This document shows, one piece after another, positions 32,738 to 43,518 of a stretch of DNA of 64,000 bases. The DNA comes from Siphonodentalium dalli (taxonomy: Eukaryota > Mollusca > Scaphopoda > Gadilida > Siphonodentaliidae). The notes beneath the pieces were generated by a model that worked only from the letters and a program-made list of their open reading frames with translations, had not been told where the DNA came from and did not search any database. The stretch lies in assembly GCA_032622095.1 (NCBI GenBank), contig CP136068.1:8159314-8223313 (forward strand). Reading direction: 5' to 3'. How positions within the stretch are numbered: the stretch's first letter is position 1; each line of letters begins with the position of its first letter. The translations under genes were made by a program, and so were the position numbers.

Positions 32738-33212
32738 TTATTTTATTGGGCGGGGGTGCAAATCATGATCAGGGAGGAGGAGATGCACAAGTGGGATATA
32801 CTGTAACACCCGTACATTTATATTCAATTTACCCAACAGCTTGGTTTTCAACTCATGCTGGTGTTTTTGGTTTATTCCTGCTTTTGACGCTTGTGAGTTC
32901 AGGAAATCAACAATATATGGTACATTGTGGGTGGCCATTTGGTAATTCCCTCCGACTCGCCCTTCCATCCTGTGGTCAGATCTGATAAAGGGTCTGGCAA
33001 TCTTTTCTCATGAATTGTAAGAATATCATTATATTCTGAGGCTTTTTCTCATCAGGATCTATGTCCACTACCTCTGGCAGACCTAACGAGCAAGCTGCAT
33101 AGCACAGATTCACCAGTTCCACTTTGTTACTGGAGCATCGGAGTCTCCCTTTTCTGAGATAGTCTTTTAAGTTATCAATTCTCCATGTTTTGAAGAATTC
33201 TTTATCAACCAT
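32738..33212 (-). pseudogene. SAP-like N-terminal fragment of a SWIM-type protein
   Basis: The minus-strand ATG at 33212 opens MVDKEFFKTWRIDNLKDYL, then KVELVNLCYAACSLGLP. This is a SAP-like helix pair ('W.v..Lk.yL...G....K.eLv.l'). Near 33005 the frame shifts and continues as RLPDPLSDLTTGW, then GITKWPPTMYHILL, and after another shift as VDFLNSQASKAG. 'LPDP...W..E..G...WPP.MY' after a SAP-like start is the usual opening of SWIM zinc-finger proteins in molluscs. At least two frameshifts and no downstream SWIM region make it a decayed 5' piece. It may be of the same family as the fragment at 21783. Confidence 0.55.
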
Positions 33213-33609
33213 GTTAACGATCCTACATTAATTCTGAAACATACCGATTAATTAATACAATAAGAAGATCTGAGTGAACCACTGATGATGATCGATCTAC
33301 TGCTGTAAGAGACTGAGATGGAACTCTAAATTTCTTGAATATTGAAATTTGGTTTGTTTGAAGATTTGTACATGCTTGTATTGAATATTCTTGGTAAATA
33401 ATTATTCTGTTTCTTTCAAAAGAAATTAGAATTAGAGTGGCTCCCTGTATCCTTGTCCAACAAATTAATACTTTTCGGATTAAGATATATTTTAATAAGA
33501 TTGAGATAATGTAAATGTCCAAATATTAAAATATATGTTAATCTGATGTCTAGTTTGTTGGACTACTAGTACCAGTAATTGTATCCCGATTGAGATTCAT
33601 AGTCATAAT
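33213..33609. other. No gene recognised
   Basis: About 0.4 kb upstream of the SAP-type fragment. A minus-strand frame (33223-33522) is Ile-rich and looks like chance in AT-rich sequence. Confidence 0.35.
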
Positions 33610-34650
33610 CAGGGGCGGCGGAAGCTACAAACAAGTGGGGGGGGGCACCATTTTTTTCAATATACTACATGTATGAATTAAAAACTGTTCAAATGTGTGC
33701 CAGCGCAAATATTGTTTAGTATTATGTTATTCGAGGCTACCATTATGAAAGTAGAAAACAAGAAAAGTTTAAATTATATTACTCTGCTACTCACTTATTT
33801 GTGCAGCCAATGTGTGGACGATGACTGATGACGTTGATGCAACTTCTATTTACAACCTACATCCTTTTTCACAAATGTTATGATGAAATTAGTATACACT
33901 ATACTGTATAATCCAATTCACTCCACATACGACACACGTTGATATCGAAGAAACAATAATCTCAAGTAACTTTGAATATTAAATAACAATATAAATTATA
34001 ATATATATGTACACAGACACTTGCCTGTACACAGTGAACTTCGTGTAGAAAAAAGATGTAATTAATCTAACTCTTCTTATTTGTCAGTAATAACAAATTA
34101 GCTGAATGGATAAAAAATCCTAGTCAATACTCAGCATCAACTGATATACTATATACCATGATATCCCATATCAGTAGTTTGACCACCTTGGCATGAAACT
34201 GTATACCTGCCAAGCCCCAGGTTTGCAGTTTTATTGAAGACACTCAAATTTAAACCTTTGATTGGTATGATGAATGTGATTTTAATTAGTTGCTATGTCC
34301 AAGACATGGCTCTGATGGTATCATCAGAAGGCCTTAGATCTACAAAGAACTCAGTGTCTGCAGTCTAATTCCCAGAGGGTCAATATTGACCAATGGATCA
34401 ACTTCCTACCTTGCTAGCCATAGCCATAGTGGCATAACTGCTAAGATTAAACACATGTGTCTACTAATGGAATGTTTTCTTGTGAACCAAAAACTATAAA
34501 TGTTTTGTCTAAGATGAATCTAACAGTAATAGATATGACTAGTAGATTAGTCGGAAACAAATGTACCCCATCCCCTTTTTCAAGATTTTTCCCCTAACCC
34601 CTTAAAACGGGGGGAGGGAGGGGGGCCTGCTGCCGGGGCTTTTTGTTTTT
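33610..34650. mobile_element. Possible hAT-type element remnant
   Basis: CAGGGGCGGCGGAAGC at 33610, followed by a G run, looks like a hAT-type terminal repeat. At 34600-34640 a G-rich stretch ending CTGCTGCCGGGGCT could be the other, badly eroded end. No 8-bp target duplication or transposase is visible between them. Confidence 0.3.
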
Positions 34651-36007
34651 AAAACACATCGGTGCGCCCACGAAAGAACGATAACTCTGTAACATACCGC
34701 TACAACATAAGATCGCTTATGTGTGTGTGGTGAAACTGCGTCAACAAAACTGTACATGATGCGTCAAACTTATTATTTAGTAATTACCGTTTCTATAGTC
34801 GCTTTTTCAAATTCGCGTTTTAAAAAGTTGTCATTTCGCATTGTTGTACTACGTCTAATAGCGCTTTTTTTATACGCCCAATATAGTCATAATAACGTTT
34901 AAAAAAATTCAAATAAACCTTTTTTTAATCACGTATTACGCGTTTATAAAATGACACATTTCATAACACGAAATTGACCGTAATGAATGAAATTCGAAAT
35001 AAAAATGTGTACTTTTCACTATTTTGAAGTTTTTGAACACTGCTTTTTTATACATTTTGGTGGTTTTGCATTAAAGGATACACCTACGTATTTAGTCTAA
35101 ACTGCCAAAAATATTCTGTTAACTCGCGTATGTATACTGTAAATAAAGTCCATAAATGAAGACATGTCCATGCACATGTGCCCGTGAGACCAGGCGTTGA
35201 TTCGTCGCTGTATATATATACATATAATCGAAATGCCATTTTGTTTGCTGTATCGCTCTTGATAATGGGCAGGAAAAGATATGTTGCTGTAATTTACGAA
35301 TATTGATAATACTGAGCTAACACATCATAGCCCCCATATAATGGCTCATATCCTATGTGCAACTTCATTAGAGCGCACGTGACGTTAGTGGTAAGTCGCA
35401 TTCCAGTCTCTGTCAGCTACAATATGATCTCATATACCATATAGTAAAGAGTCACAATATATACGCATATTGTAGACACGGAGTTGTGGAAAATTCATTA
35501 GATGAGTCATAAATTGACAATACTTTAGTACGTATTTGACAACTATAAAATAAGTTATTTCACTACATCACTAGCGGTCAAATCATGTTTTTACAGAGCA
35601 CGATATATAAACTGAAATGCACTCAAAATATTTGTGAAGTATGCATTTATTATAATACCTATTAGATGATTAGAAATCATCATGTTTGACGACTTATAAA
35701 CGACACATTTGATGAGATAAATAACAGGCACATTGGCACATAATCAGACATGTATATATTTGAACGCATTGCTTTCGTGCATATATTGGATTATTGGTAA
35801 GAATAGGTAATGATTTTGCATTAAGAAAACATGGACATATACATAAACCAGACACACATACTTTGAACACAGTAGACCTTTCGTGACACGATACGTGGGC
35901 AATGTATCCTCTGTATAACAGACTATATTTATAGGAGTAAAAACACATATAATTTATGAAAAGAATGCATGAAGTAAGTATTTATACACTAGTCTGCATC
36001 AGTAGCG
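34651..36007. other. No gene recognised
   Basis: About 1.35 kb of AT-rich sequence with T runs around 34800-35060. Only weak frames. Confidence 0.4.
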
Positions 36008-36060
36008 CTCTTTATTTACTCCATGTTATGGAGATTTTAGAGTAATAATATGAACGAACT
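36008..36060 (-). repeat. LINE-type 3' end hairpin
   Basis: On the minus strand, CTCCATAACATGGAGTAAAT then AAAGAGCGC resembles the 3' ends at 14400-14450 and 16700-16760. This would be a very short, 5'-truncated copy. Confidence 0.35.
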
Positions 36061-36343
36061 ATGACTAGAATGCATTAAGTTGGTGAACAGATGATATCAT
36101 TCTGTTTGTCCGTGTATAGCTAAATTCAGCAACGGATTTTTATTGGCTGTTATAAATATTATATTAAGAACTAAATGCTTTACTGATCGCCATTAGAGAT
36201 CAAATGATCTCTAGGTGTGGGTACGAGCCCCCGATTGTGTACCACCGGTGCTAATTATGCATCATGATGAGAAACTCACGTTCAATGACATGTGAGTTAG
36301 CGGATTTACTCGAATAAACAGAGGGTTTTGTAAATTAGGAATT
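36061..36343. other. Spacer; weak tRNA B-box-like site
   Basis: GTGGGTACGAGCCCCC at 36218 resembles a tRNA B-box, but no A-box is in place. No call is made. Confidence 0.2.
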
Positions 36344-36913
36344 ATGGAGGGAATATTACCCACAGAAATGCTTGAGAAAATTTACAAGGAGTTAGTTAAC
36401 ACGTCAACGATACATGGATACATGAAAACAGAACTACCACATACATGGTTCTTGAGGGAGAGTAAAATAATAATTACGGAACTTCTAGAAGGAAATTTTG
36501 CTGATGGTAGAAAGAGATTGAATACTTTGATGGAGAGATCAGAATTTGAAACAGATTTCTTACTGGATATTTTGGATCAACTGTTTTCTGAGTGCTGGAA
36601 TTTAGTGGTATTACTAAAAAAGACAAACATGCGATTCGTGTACTTATCAGTGATAACTTTGCCCGCTTCGCTGAATACCGTAGCACGGTTTTTAATGACT
36701 ATAGTTTGAAATTCGAAGAATTTACATAAATTTATGGTTGCATTATTATGCGGGAACCTTGTCCTATTTTTTACGATTGAAAAGATGTTTAATGAACAAC
36801 TAGTTTTGGATTACATTGCAAGCACAACTAAACCTATTTCAGAATTAAATAGTGAATTAGTTTGGACATTCGGAACGATTTGGAGCTATGGTGACTTATA
36901 CGCTTACAACTAA
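36344..36913 (+). pseudogene. Frameshifted coding remnant, possibly Bcl-2-like
   Basis: Three open stretches in different frames follow one another: 36344 to about 36597 (starts MEGILPTEMLEKIYKEL), about 36597 to 36729 (includes LISDNFARFAEYRSTVFND and ends KFEEFT, stop), and 36731 to 36913 (KFMVALLCGNLVLFF, QLVLDYIAS, ELVWTFGTIW, stop). Composition is protein-like in each. The order F..F....VF.D, then MVALLC..LV, then LV..IA, then LVW......W resembles the BH1-BH2 half of a Bcl-2-type apoptosis regulator, and the total length of about 185 codons suits that family. The resemblance is by eye and the breaks would kill the gene, unless they are sequencing errors. It could be an unrelated protein. 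Confidence 0.4.
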
Positions 36914-38026
36914 AAAGGGTGAACATGGGATCCAATCGTAATAACAAAAATATCCAGATAAAGGTGTCAATTACCGGTGGTTGATGAACATAACCAAACT
37001 CCAAACAGACTACACATAAGAAGTTGACAAAACCCATGGTTTGTGTGTATAGCTTGTATGGCGTTATTCCTTTTAAATAATAAAGTGCAATTTACTTCAT
37101 TTCCTATAACCGATTTAGTCATAAATGTATCCCATATGCTAAAAATAACATACCATCGGGAGTATTGGCCTTCGGTGATTTAACCACCCACTAGTTTTTT
37201 TGTATATGAAACACAGTGGTGCATATGACCATGACCAACAAAAATATATCCAATAATTTTGTTGCCGATTAAAAAACCGTCAAATATACCTTTGATACAT
37301 TTATAGTTTGCTTCTTTACCTCAATGTATCTAGTCAATTACGTTAACATAGTGTATCGTTACCACTAGCTTTCGCTGTACAGATGGTTATGATTGGAATT
37401 CCGATAAATTACATCGGAATGGTTTGGATTCGTACCCATATGCCGATTCAAAACTCATTAATAAGAGCGCGCTGATGAAGGTGTATAACTTTAATACTTT
37501 ATGTGTATAGGCCAGTTACGGGAACCAATTGCGGTCAGTGCATGTATATCGTACATATATATTGATATATGCAGTGGGTCTACCTAGCTCTTGGTCTGCC
37601 TAGCTAGCTTTCTCTACCATTACCATCGCTATCATATACACACACGTTCGAGTATGAACGATGGTCGGTTAGAACCTATGACCAAAAAAGGCCCTGGAGA
37701 ACGAGCATATTCAAGTTACATATAATTTACATTTGAAGCATAGTTTTAATGGGGTTAGAACTTGAAAGGAAATTGGCCATGTATAGCAAATTCGACTGAC
37801 TTAGACCATATTTTGACATTCTAAATAATACGAATGCTTACATATTAGTTTATGTGAAGAGTGAGTACACATTTTGTCTGTGACATAAAATGGCATATTG
37901 ATATAAAATAACAACCAGTTCTAAGCTAAATAACACTGTATATAATTTAAAAAAATCCAATTACATTCGAAATGGAGAGAATTGAGTTACCTGCTCATGT
38001 AATTCACACGAAACGTGATGTGAACC
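36914..38026. other. No gene recognised
   Basis: About 1.1 kb of AT-rich sequence; nothing identified. Confidence 0.4.
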
Positions 38027-38570
38027 AATGGGGTACAATAGTATGCTATAGGTACCATTTCTAAAGTATACAACCATAACTCATTACTAGAATACCTTAT
38101 TCCCGAGTAATTGTGATGTGTGTAACAGCGGGACTCAGTAATGGGTGTTCATTGCTTTTGGATGTGGTTGCTTCGGTGACCATGTTGAACCCTATGTGTA
38201 ATGTATTGTGTGATTATAGAGATTACAAAAGTGACGTGTACCTTTAAGGTAAGGGACCCCACGGGTACAATACTATGCTATTGGAACCATTTCTGAAGTA
38301 AATAAGCTTACTACGGTGGACGTGTTCAACCCTACATGTAATGTATTGTATGATTATAGACAGAAGTGGCGTGTACCTTTAAGGTATGTGACCCCACGGG
38401 TACAATGCTATGCTATTGGAACCATTTCTGAAGTAAATAAGCTTACTACGGTGGACATGTTCAACCCTATGTGTAATGTATTGTCTGATTATAGACAAAA
38501 GTGACGTGTACCTTTAAGGTATATGACCAAAATACGGTCAATTGTATGAACCATTTCTGAAGTAATGACA
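38027..38570 (+). repeat. ~137-bp tandem repeat
   Basis: GTTCAACCCTA (or GTTGAACCCTA) recurs at 38184, 38323 and 38459. Each is followed by TGTAATGTATTG, GTGACGTGTACCTTTAAGGT, GACCCCACGGGTACAAT and GGAACCATTTCTGAAGTA. A partial unit precedes at 38027, and a last one decays after 38510. Confidence 0.85.
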
Positions 38571-39632
38571 AATCAATACCTTCATTTCCTACAGGGTTGC
38601 CTCGTGCATCGAATGTACATGCATATGTAACTTGAAGGCCAATATGTTATAATGTTGTTGTCTAACATACATTGCAGCATTTTTATATGAATGAAAGTAT
38701 GTAGATTGCAAAAATCTTTGTTAAAACTAAGGACAGTTTTGAAAATAAAGAGCGTTTTTTATTTATGGATACAATGAATTATGTTTAAATGGTTAATTTT
38801 AAGTATAAATTTAGTAAACGATGGACATTAAGACAAATTTTGAAAATAAAGATCTTTTTTATTTATGGATAGGCGGAATTAGGTTTAAATGCTTGATTTT
38901 AAATGTAAATTTAGTACAGCGATGGGGCATTCACACAAATTTGAAAATGAAGAGCGTTTTATTGATAGATACGCTGAGGTAGGTTTAAATGCTTAAGTGA
39001 CGTGTACCTTCAAGGTATGTGACCACGGGTACAATAGTATGATATAGGAACCATTTCTGAAGTAATGACACCTTATTATTAACAGTAACACTGTGCCAAT
39101 GCATTCTATTATGTATGTCTGTCTCCCATAACAATACAGGCAAATATGATGCATAACTTGAAGGTAAGTGGCCAATCTGTTACAATGCTGTTGTCGTTTA
39201 ACATACATTTCGTCAGTTTTATATGAATGAAAGCATGTATATTGCAAACATCTTTGTTAAAACTAGGGACATTCAAACAATTTGGAAAATAAAGAGCGTT
39301 TTATTGAAGTATACGCGGAAGTAGGTTTAAATGCATAAGTGACGTGTACCTTTAAGGTTTGTGACCAAAATGCGGTCTAATGTATAAACCATTTAAAAAC
39401 TAAATAACACCTTATTATTAACAGTAACATTGTGCCAATGCATTCTCTAATATATGTGAGTAACCCCTAAATGTACATGCATATATGACGTAAGTGGCTA
39501 TTCTGTTACAATGCTGTTGTCACAGCACGAATTGCATCCCATCCCTCTAACTTTCCACATGTACATCAAATGCAAATGCATATGTAACGTATAACTTGAA
39601 TTCCAATTTGTTACAATGCTGTGGGTAGTGGG
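38571..39632 (+). repeat. Higher-order repeat with AAATAAAGAGCG units
   Basis: Units with TTTATATGAATGAAAG.ATGTA, CTTTGTTAAAACTA, GGACA, GAAAATAAAGAGCGTTTT and TAGGTTTAAATGC recur from 38680, 38800, 38890, 39220 and 39640. In between, GTGACGTGTACCTT.AAGGT and CTGTGCCAATGCATTCT (38990-39120 and 39340-39450) repeat about every 350 bp. The latter contains the GTGCCAATGCATTCTC terminus also found at 15129 and 15636. Confidence 0.7.
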
Positions 39633-40248
39633 TAATTTTATATGAGTGAGAGCATGTATATTGCTAACATGTATGTCAAAACTAGGGACATTCCGACAAT
39701 TTTGAAAATAAAGAGCGTTTTTATTGATGGATACGCTGAATTAGATTTAAATGCATAAGAGCCGTGTACCTTTAATGTATGTCCCACCCAGACGTCGTCA
39801 GCGACGTCAGCGCGTTTTACACATAACACAATGCCACTATCTCATATCATTTATCCACGATGGAATACGATGCTACTGATCTTGGATGTTATGTGAGAGC
39901 CATCCTTGTAACGGCCCCGAGGGGCATAGTGGTGTGGAAGACCATTTCCTAGGCAGTGTATGGCACAGGTGAAAAGTTCTTTGAACTTTTCACTCTTGTC
40001 TGTACAGTGTGGGCTTTCAACCCTACACTGTTCAACGGATACGAGATAGAACACATCGAATGGCTTGGCACAACAGATCTCTTGCTCACGATAGCGGCAA
40101 CACTTCTGCAGAGAAAGCTCAGGTTTTTGAGAGAGAAAAAGAAATACACATTAGACGTATGCCCATTGAAGGATGTGAGTGTACCGAAAGGTATATTTCC
40201 ATCTCTCATCGAGGGTACGCTTGTGTTTCTGGAGTTGGACCAAGAGGA
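39633..40248 (+). repeat. 616-bp perfect tandem duplication, copy 1
   Basis: The block from TAATTTTATATGAGTGAGAG to GTTGGACCAAGAGGA is repeated directly at 40249-40864, and I saw no difference between them. It joins the end of the AAATAAAGAGCG repeats to a higher-GC coding-like segment. The lack of divergence implies a very recent duplication or an assembly artefact. Confidence 0.9.
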
Positions 40249-40261
40249 TAATTTTATATGA
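39860..40261 (+). pseudogene. Unrecognised coding sequence, copy 1 (interrupted, truncated)
   Basis: An ATG at 39860 opens MEYDATDLGCYVRAIL and PRGIVVWKTIS. An in-frame TAG at 39950 follows, and the frame then stays open through GTGEKFFELF, GYEIEHIEWLG and LRFLREKKKYTLDVC until it runs into the second copy and stops at 40261. Codon choice looks natural and GC is higher than around it. TTTCCTAG just before GCAGTG could alternatively be a splice acceptor that removes the stop. No family is recognised; a viral or transposon origin is possible. Confidence 0.45.
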
Positions 40262-40864
40262 GTGAGAGCATGTATATTGCTAACATGTATGTCAAAACTA
40301 GGGACATTCCGACAATTTTGAAAATAAAGAGCGTTTTTATTGATGGATACGCTGAATTAGATTTAAATGCATAAGAGCCGTGTACCTTTAATGTATGTCC
40401 CACCCAGACGTCGTCAGCGACGTCAGCGCGTTTTACACATAACACAATGCCACTATCTCATATCATTTATCCACGATGGAATACGATGCTACTGATCTTG
40501 GATGTTATGTGAGAGCCATCCTTGTAACGGCCCCGAGGGGCATAGTGGTGTGGAAGACCATTTCCTAGGCAGTGTATGGCACAGGTGAAAAGTTCTTTGA
40601 ACTTTTCACTCTTGTCTGTACAGTGTGGGCTTTCAACCCTACACTGTTCAACGGATACGAGATAGAACACATCGAATGGCTTGGCACAACAGATCTCTTG
40701 CTCACGATAGCGGCAACACTTCTGCAGAGAAAGCTCAGGTTTTTGAGAGAGAAAAAGAAATACACATTAGACGTATGCCCATTGAAGGATGTGAGTGTAC
40801 CGAAAGGTATATTTCCATCTCTCATCGAGGGTACGCTTGTGTTTCTGGAGTTGGACCAAGAGGA
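40249..40864 (+). repeat. 616-bp perfect tandem duplication, copy 2
   Basis: Second copy of 39633-40248, identical as far as can be seen. Only this copy runs into the natural 3' continuation of the coding sequence (GATTTGAGTTCATTAAG). Confidence 0.9.
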
Positions 40865-40907
40865 TGGATTTGAGTTCATTAAGACCCCTTATCCACTTTT
40901 CTTGTGA
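40476..40907 (+). pseudogene. Unrecognised coding sequence, copy 2 (full 3' end)
   Basis: Same frame as at 39860, with the same TAG (40566). After the TAG it is open for 112 codons to a stop at 40905-40907 (end FIKTPYPLFL). It contains a hydrophobic-aromatic first half (FFELFTLVCTVWAF), a Leu-rich middle (LLLTIAATLLQRKLRFL) and a KEKK-type basic patch. A GTGAGT inside (40792) and an AG at 40985-40986 would allow splicing in phase 0 into the next coding stretch. No domain is recognised. A shifted frame (40625-40873) is also open but less protein-like. Confidence 0.45.
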
Positions 40908-40986
40908 TCTGACGTAAAAAGGCCCTTTTCAGTGCCACCAAAAATCAGCCATAAGATTACTCTTGTGTGTACATTTCACAGAAGAA

Positions 40987-41242
40987 AGCTGCGCGATGTG
41001 CAGGCGATATGAACACATTAAAAAGTATGTTGAAACGCTTCAACAATGACGCGGAAGCGGTGGAAGTGCGGTCTGATAAGGTTGATCAACTGATGGAAGA
41101 AGAGGGCATATCTGAAGAAGAGGCTGAGGAAAAAGCTCAACGAGAATGCATCGACACAGAGTTTGGTCTCTTTCGACCGACCCGTTCTCCTCTACCGCAC
41201 ATGAATATCACGTGCGATAACTTCAATTGTCACGGAATGTAA
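40987..41242 (+). CDS. Unrecognised acidic protein segment
   Basis: After an acceptor-like TGTACATTTCACAG the frame reads KKAARCAGDMNTLKSMLKR, then an acidic helix (LMEEEGISEEEAEEKAQRE), IDTEFGLFRPTRSPLPH and NITCDNFNCHGM before TAA. Composition and GC (about 47 percent) mark it as real coding sequence of different origin from its AT-rich surroundings. The acidic run could form a coiled coil. It lies directly after the duplicated coding block and may be the same gene. Function unknown. Confidence 0.5.
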
Positions 41243-41427
41243 TCGATATCCCCGCGTTGCCAGTGGATCCATTTCAGCAAAAAGTAACAGTTCTTTGTTA
41301 CGGAATACAATCGCTCATACTGGAACAAACTTTTTATTCTTCCTGCCAATATTTATATCGACATCTTGTATTTTGTAAGAGAACGAATGACACGACACGA
41401 CAGTTCCGTCTGTTCATACCGCCATAG
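41243..41427 (+). pseudogene. Probable frameshifted continuation
   Basis: Just at the TAA of the previous segment another frame is open (VIDIPALPVDPFQQKVTVLC through to RQFRLFIPP, stop 41425-41427), with natural codons. A one-base shift near 41238 would account for it. It could instead be a separate small overlapping frame. Confidence 0.35.
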
Positions 41428-42283
41428 TTCTCAAATTCCGCATCTTGTTAAAATAAACTAGAAATTGCATGGTTGTCTAACAAAATTATCGACTAAACGA
41501 GTTTAACAACAACAATACAACATGTGTTTAAGATATTAGTCCCCAAGTTACAACACTAACATGCGACATTGAATTTACCGCACATAGTTCTTGCTTGGTT
41601 CCACAGATAAATCGTGAAAACCAAAATCACCATAAAAATTGGAAATATAGAAATTAAACAACTACACGAAATCATTTCATTTTGATAGTAGCTATATTCT
41701 CGGAAACGTTGGCCTGTGCAATAACGGCATGGGGACTACACAATTTATGCACCGAATACCTCACTGTTTAATAAAAGTGTCGTCGTATGCTTCTAAAATG
41801 CGGACAGTAACACAAATAAGCCAACTCGTGACTGTTCAGGTGTACGCTCTTTAACATGTGTTTTCATTATGGCCCGCGCCAAAAAAAAAAAACGAAATAA
41901 CGGATATGACTCCATTATCTGCTTATTTCAGATCAATTAATCACATTATGTACCTATTACACTTTTTACGCGCCTCTCAGCCGTGCTTCAAATTAAATTT
42001 CTGCTAGCTGTCCTATTATGTTTCTGGTGTATAATTGTGTCTTCTGTATCTCATGTATGTTGTTTCTTGGGTGTCATGTCTGTCTGCATTTCGTCTCCAT
42101 GACTTACATATTTCAATTGTGTACTGATCACGCCTGTCTGACTGTGGCGAAGTACAGGGCGGCTGCTATATGCAGTGGCTAAACAGGTCACCGCTTCTGC
42201 TATGCTCCAGTCTTTGACCCGACAAAATTCGAAGGTCTGTCCGAGGCGGCTGCTGTGTTAGTTGTCGAATATTTGCTTTTCAT
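41428..42283. other. No gene recognised; likely 5' region of the LINE below
   Basis: AT-rich to 42000, then GC-richer (42120-42280) up to the presumed ORF1 start, which suits a LINE 5' untranslated region. A 10-A run lies at 41881. Confidence 0.35.
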
Positions 42284-43300
42284 ATGGCAACTCATAACAC
42301 GCACAAACGTAAGATTGACCACCGGCCAATTCCCACTGATGCTGACGTCTATCATCAGTACTCGTTACTTGGTTTTGTCCAAATGTCAAGAGACATTCTG
42401 TATTTGTGATAGATAAAACATAGCCGGACAATTAAAATATGTCAAACCGGCCTCTAAGTGGCACTCTTCTGATTGAATGTTCAATAAAAATTCAAGCTGA
42501 CGCTCTTGCGAAATTAACATATATTGCACATACACCAGTGTTGATTACTCCTCACAAGACATTGAATAGTAGCAGAGTTGTGGTGAGAACACGCGATATA
42601 GCTGATTTTTCTGAGTCAAAGTTGTTGGCTGAGTTGGTCCCACAGGGAGTTATAGAAGTCTGCAGATTTATAAAAACAGGACAAACAGTTCCTCTGAATA
42701 GTTATCTTCTGACATTCAACTGGTGCGATCATCAACGAGATTGTAGGTTGGGTATATGACTATGAATTTAAGCACATGCGTCCCAAAACCATTGCGATGT
42801 TTTAAATGTCAGAGGAAAATGGCTATGGCCAGCAACATTGTAAAAAAAGAAACTATATGTGAACGATGTTCTATGTCTGGTCATGAACATAATGGTTGTA
42901 CGAATTTTAAGAAATGTTCAACTGTCAAGGTTCGCATGCTGCGACGGATCGTTCATGTCCCATTTTGGGCTTATGAGTTCAAGTTTCAACGATGTAAAGC
43001 TGAGAAACATCTCATATATAGATGCAAAGAAAATAGTTTGTCCTCGACCATCCATTCTACAGGTCAAGTACTCAGCAATCGTGTCTACAAAATAGTGTGT
43101 TGATTTCAGCACTCAGACACAGGGTCAAACCAAACTCGTCAGTATATCACTAGCAACACAAGTTGAGGAGACTGATATTATTCCTGTTCCAGAACCTCTG
43201 GCACAGGAAATTGATACAGCTTTCTGCCGTTGAGACATTTCCTCCGAAACAAACAATGCAAGCTGATATATCGTTTAGAAAAACAATAATCCCCACGGTC
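42284..43300 (+). pseudogene. Decayed LINE ORF1 (gag-like)
   Basis: ATG 42284 gives MATHNTHKRKIDHRPIP before a stop at about 42408. The frame at 42439 reads GTLLIECSIKIQADALAKL, ITPHKTLNSSRVV, LLAELVPQGVIEVCR and LLTFN, the RRM-like half of ORF1 proteins of Jockey/CR1-type non-LTR elements. After a frame change at about 42756 comes the zinc-knuckle part: LRCFKCQ, then ICERCSMSGHEHNGCTNFKKC. Another frame carries NISYIDAKKIV, matching the family's 'NISF.EA.K' region. At least three frame changes mean it is inactive. No ORF2 follows. Confidence 0.78.
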
Positions 43301-43423
43301 TGTCAAGTCTTTTGATTATCAGAAGCAGATGTTGTGATTTGAGTTTGCAAAGTGTGACACAATGCTTCGAGAGAAATGGTCAATATTGAGGGAAATAGAA
43401 GGAGCCGCTAACATCCATGGACT
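43301..43423. other. Spacer after LINE ORF1
   Basis: No feature. A short open frame from 43362 runs into the minisatellite. Confidence 0.3.
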
Positions 43424-43518
43424 TTTATGGAGGGATGCTGGCTTTATGGAGGGACGCTGGCTTTATGGAGGGACGCTGGCTTTATGGAGGGACGCTGGCT
43501 TTATGGAGGGACGCTGGC
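43424..43518 (+). repeat. 19-bp minisatellite, five units
   Basis: TTTATGGAGGGACGCTGGC is repeated five times without gaps; the first unit differs at one base (GATGC). The open frame over it (43362-43625) is a by-product. Confidence 0.95.

Noticed and set aside
36208-36240. B-box-like GGTACGAGCCCCC
   Set aside because: No A-box at the right distance and no tRNA fold.
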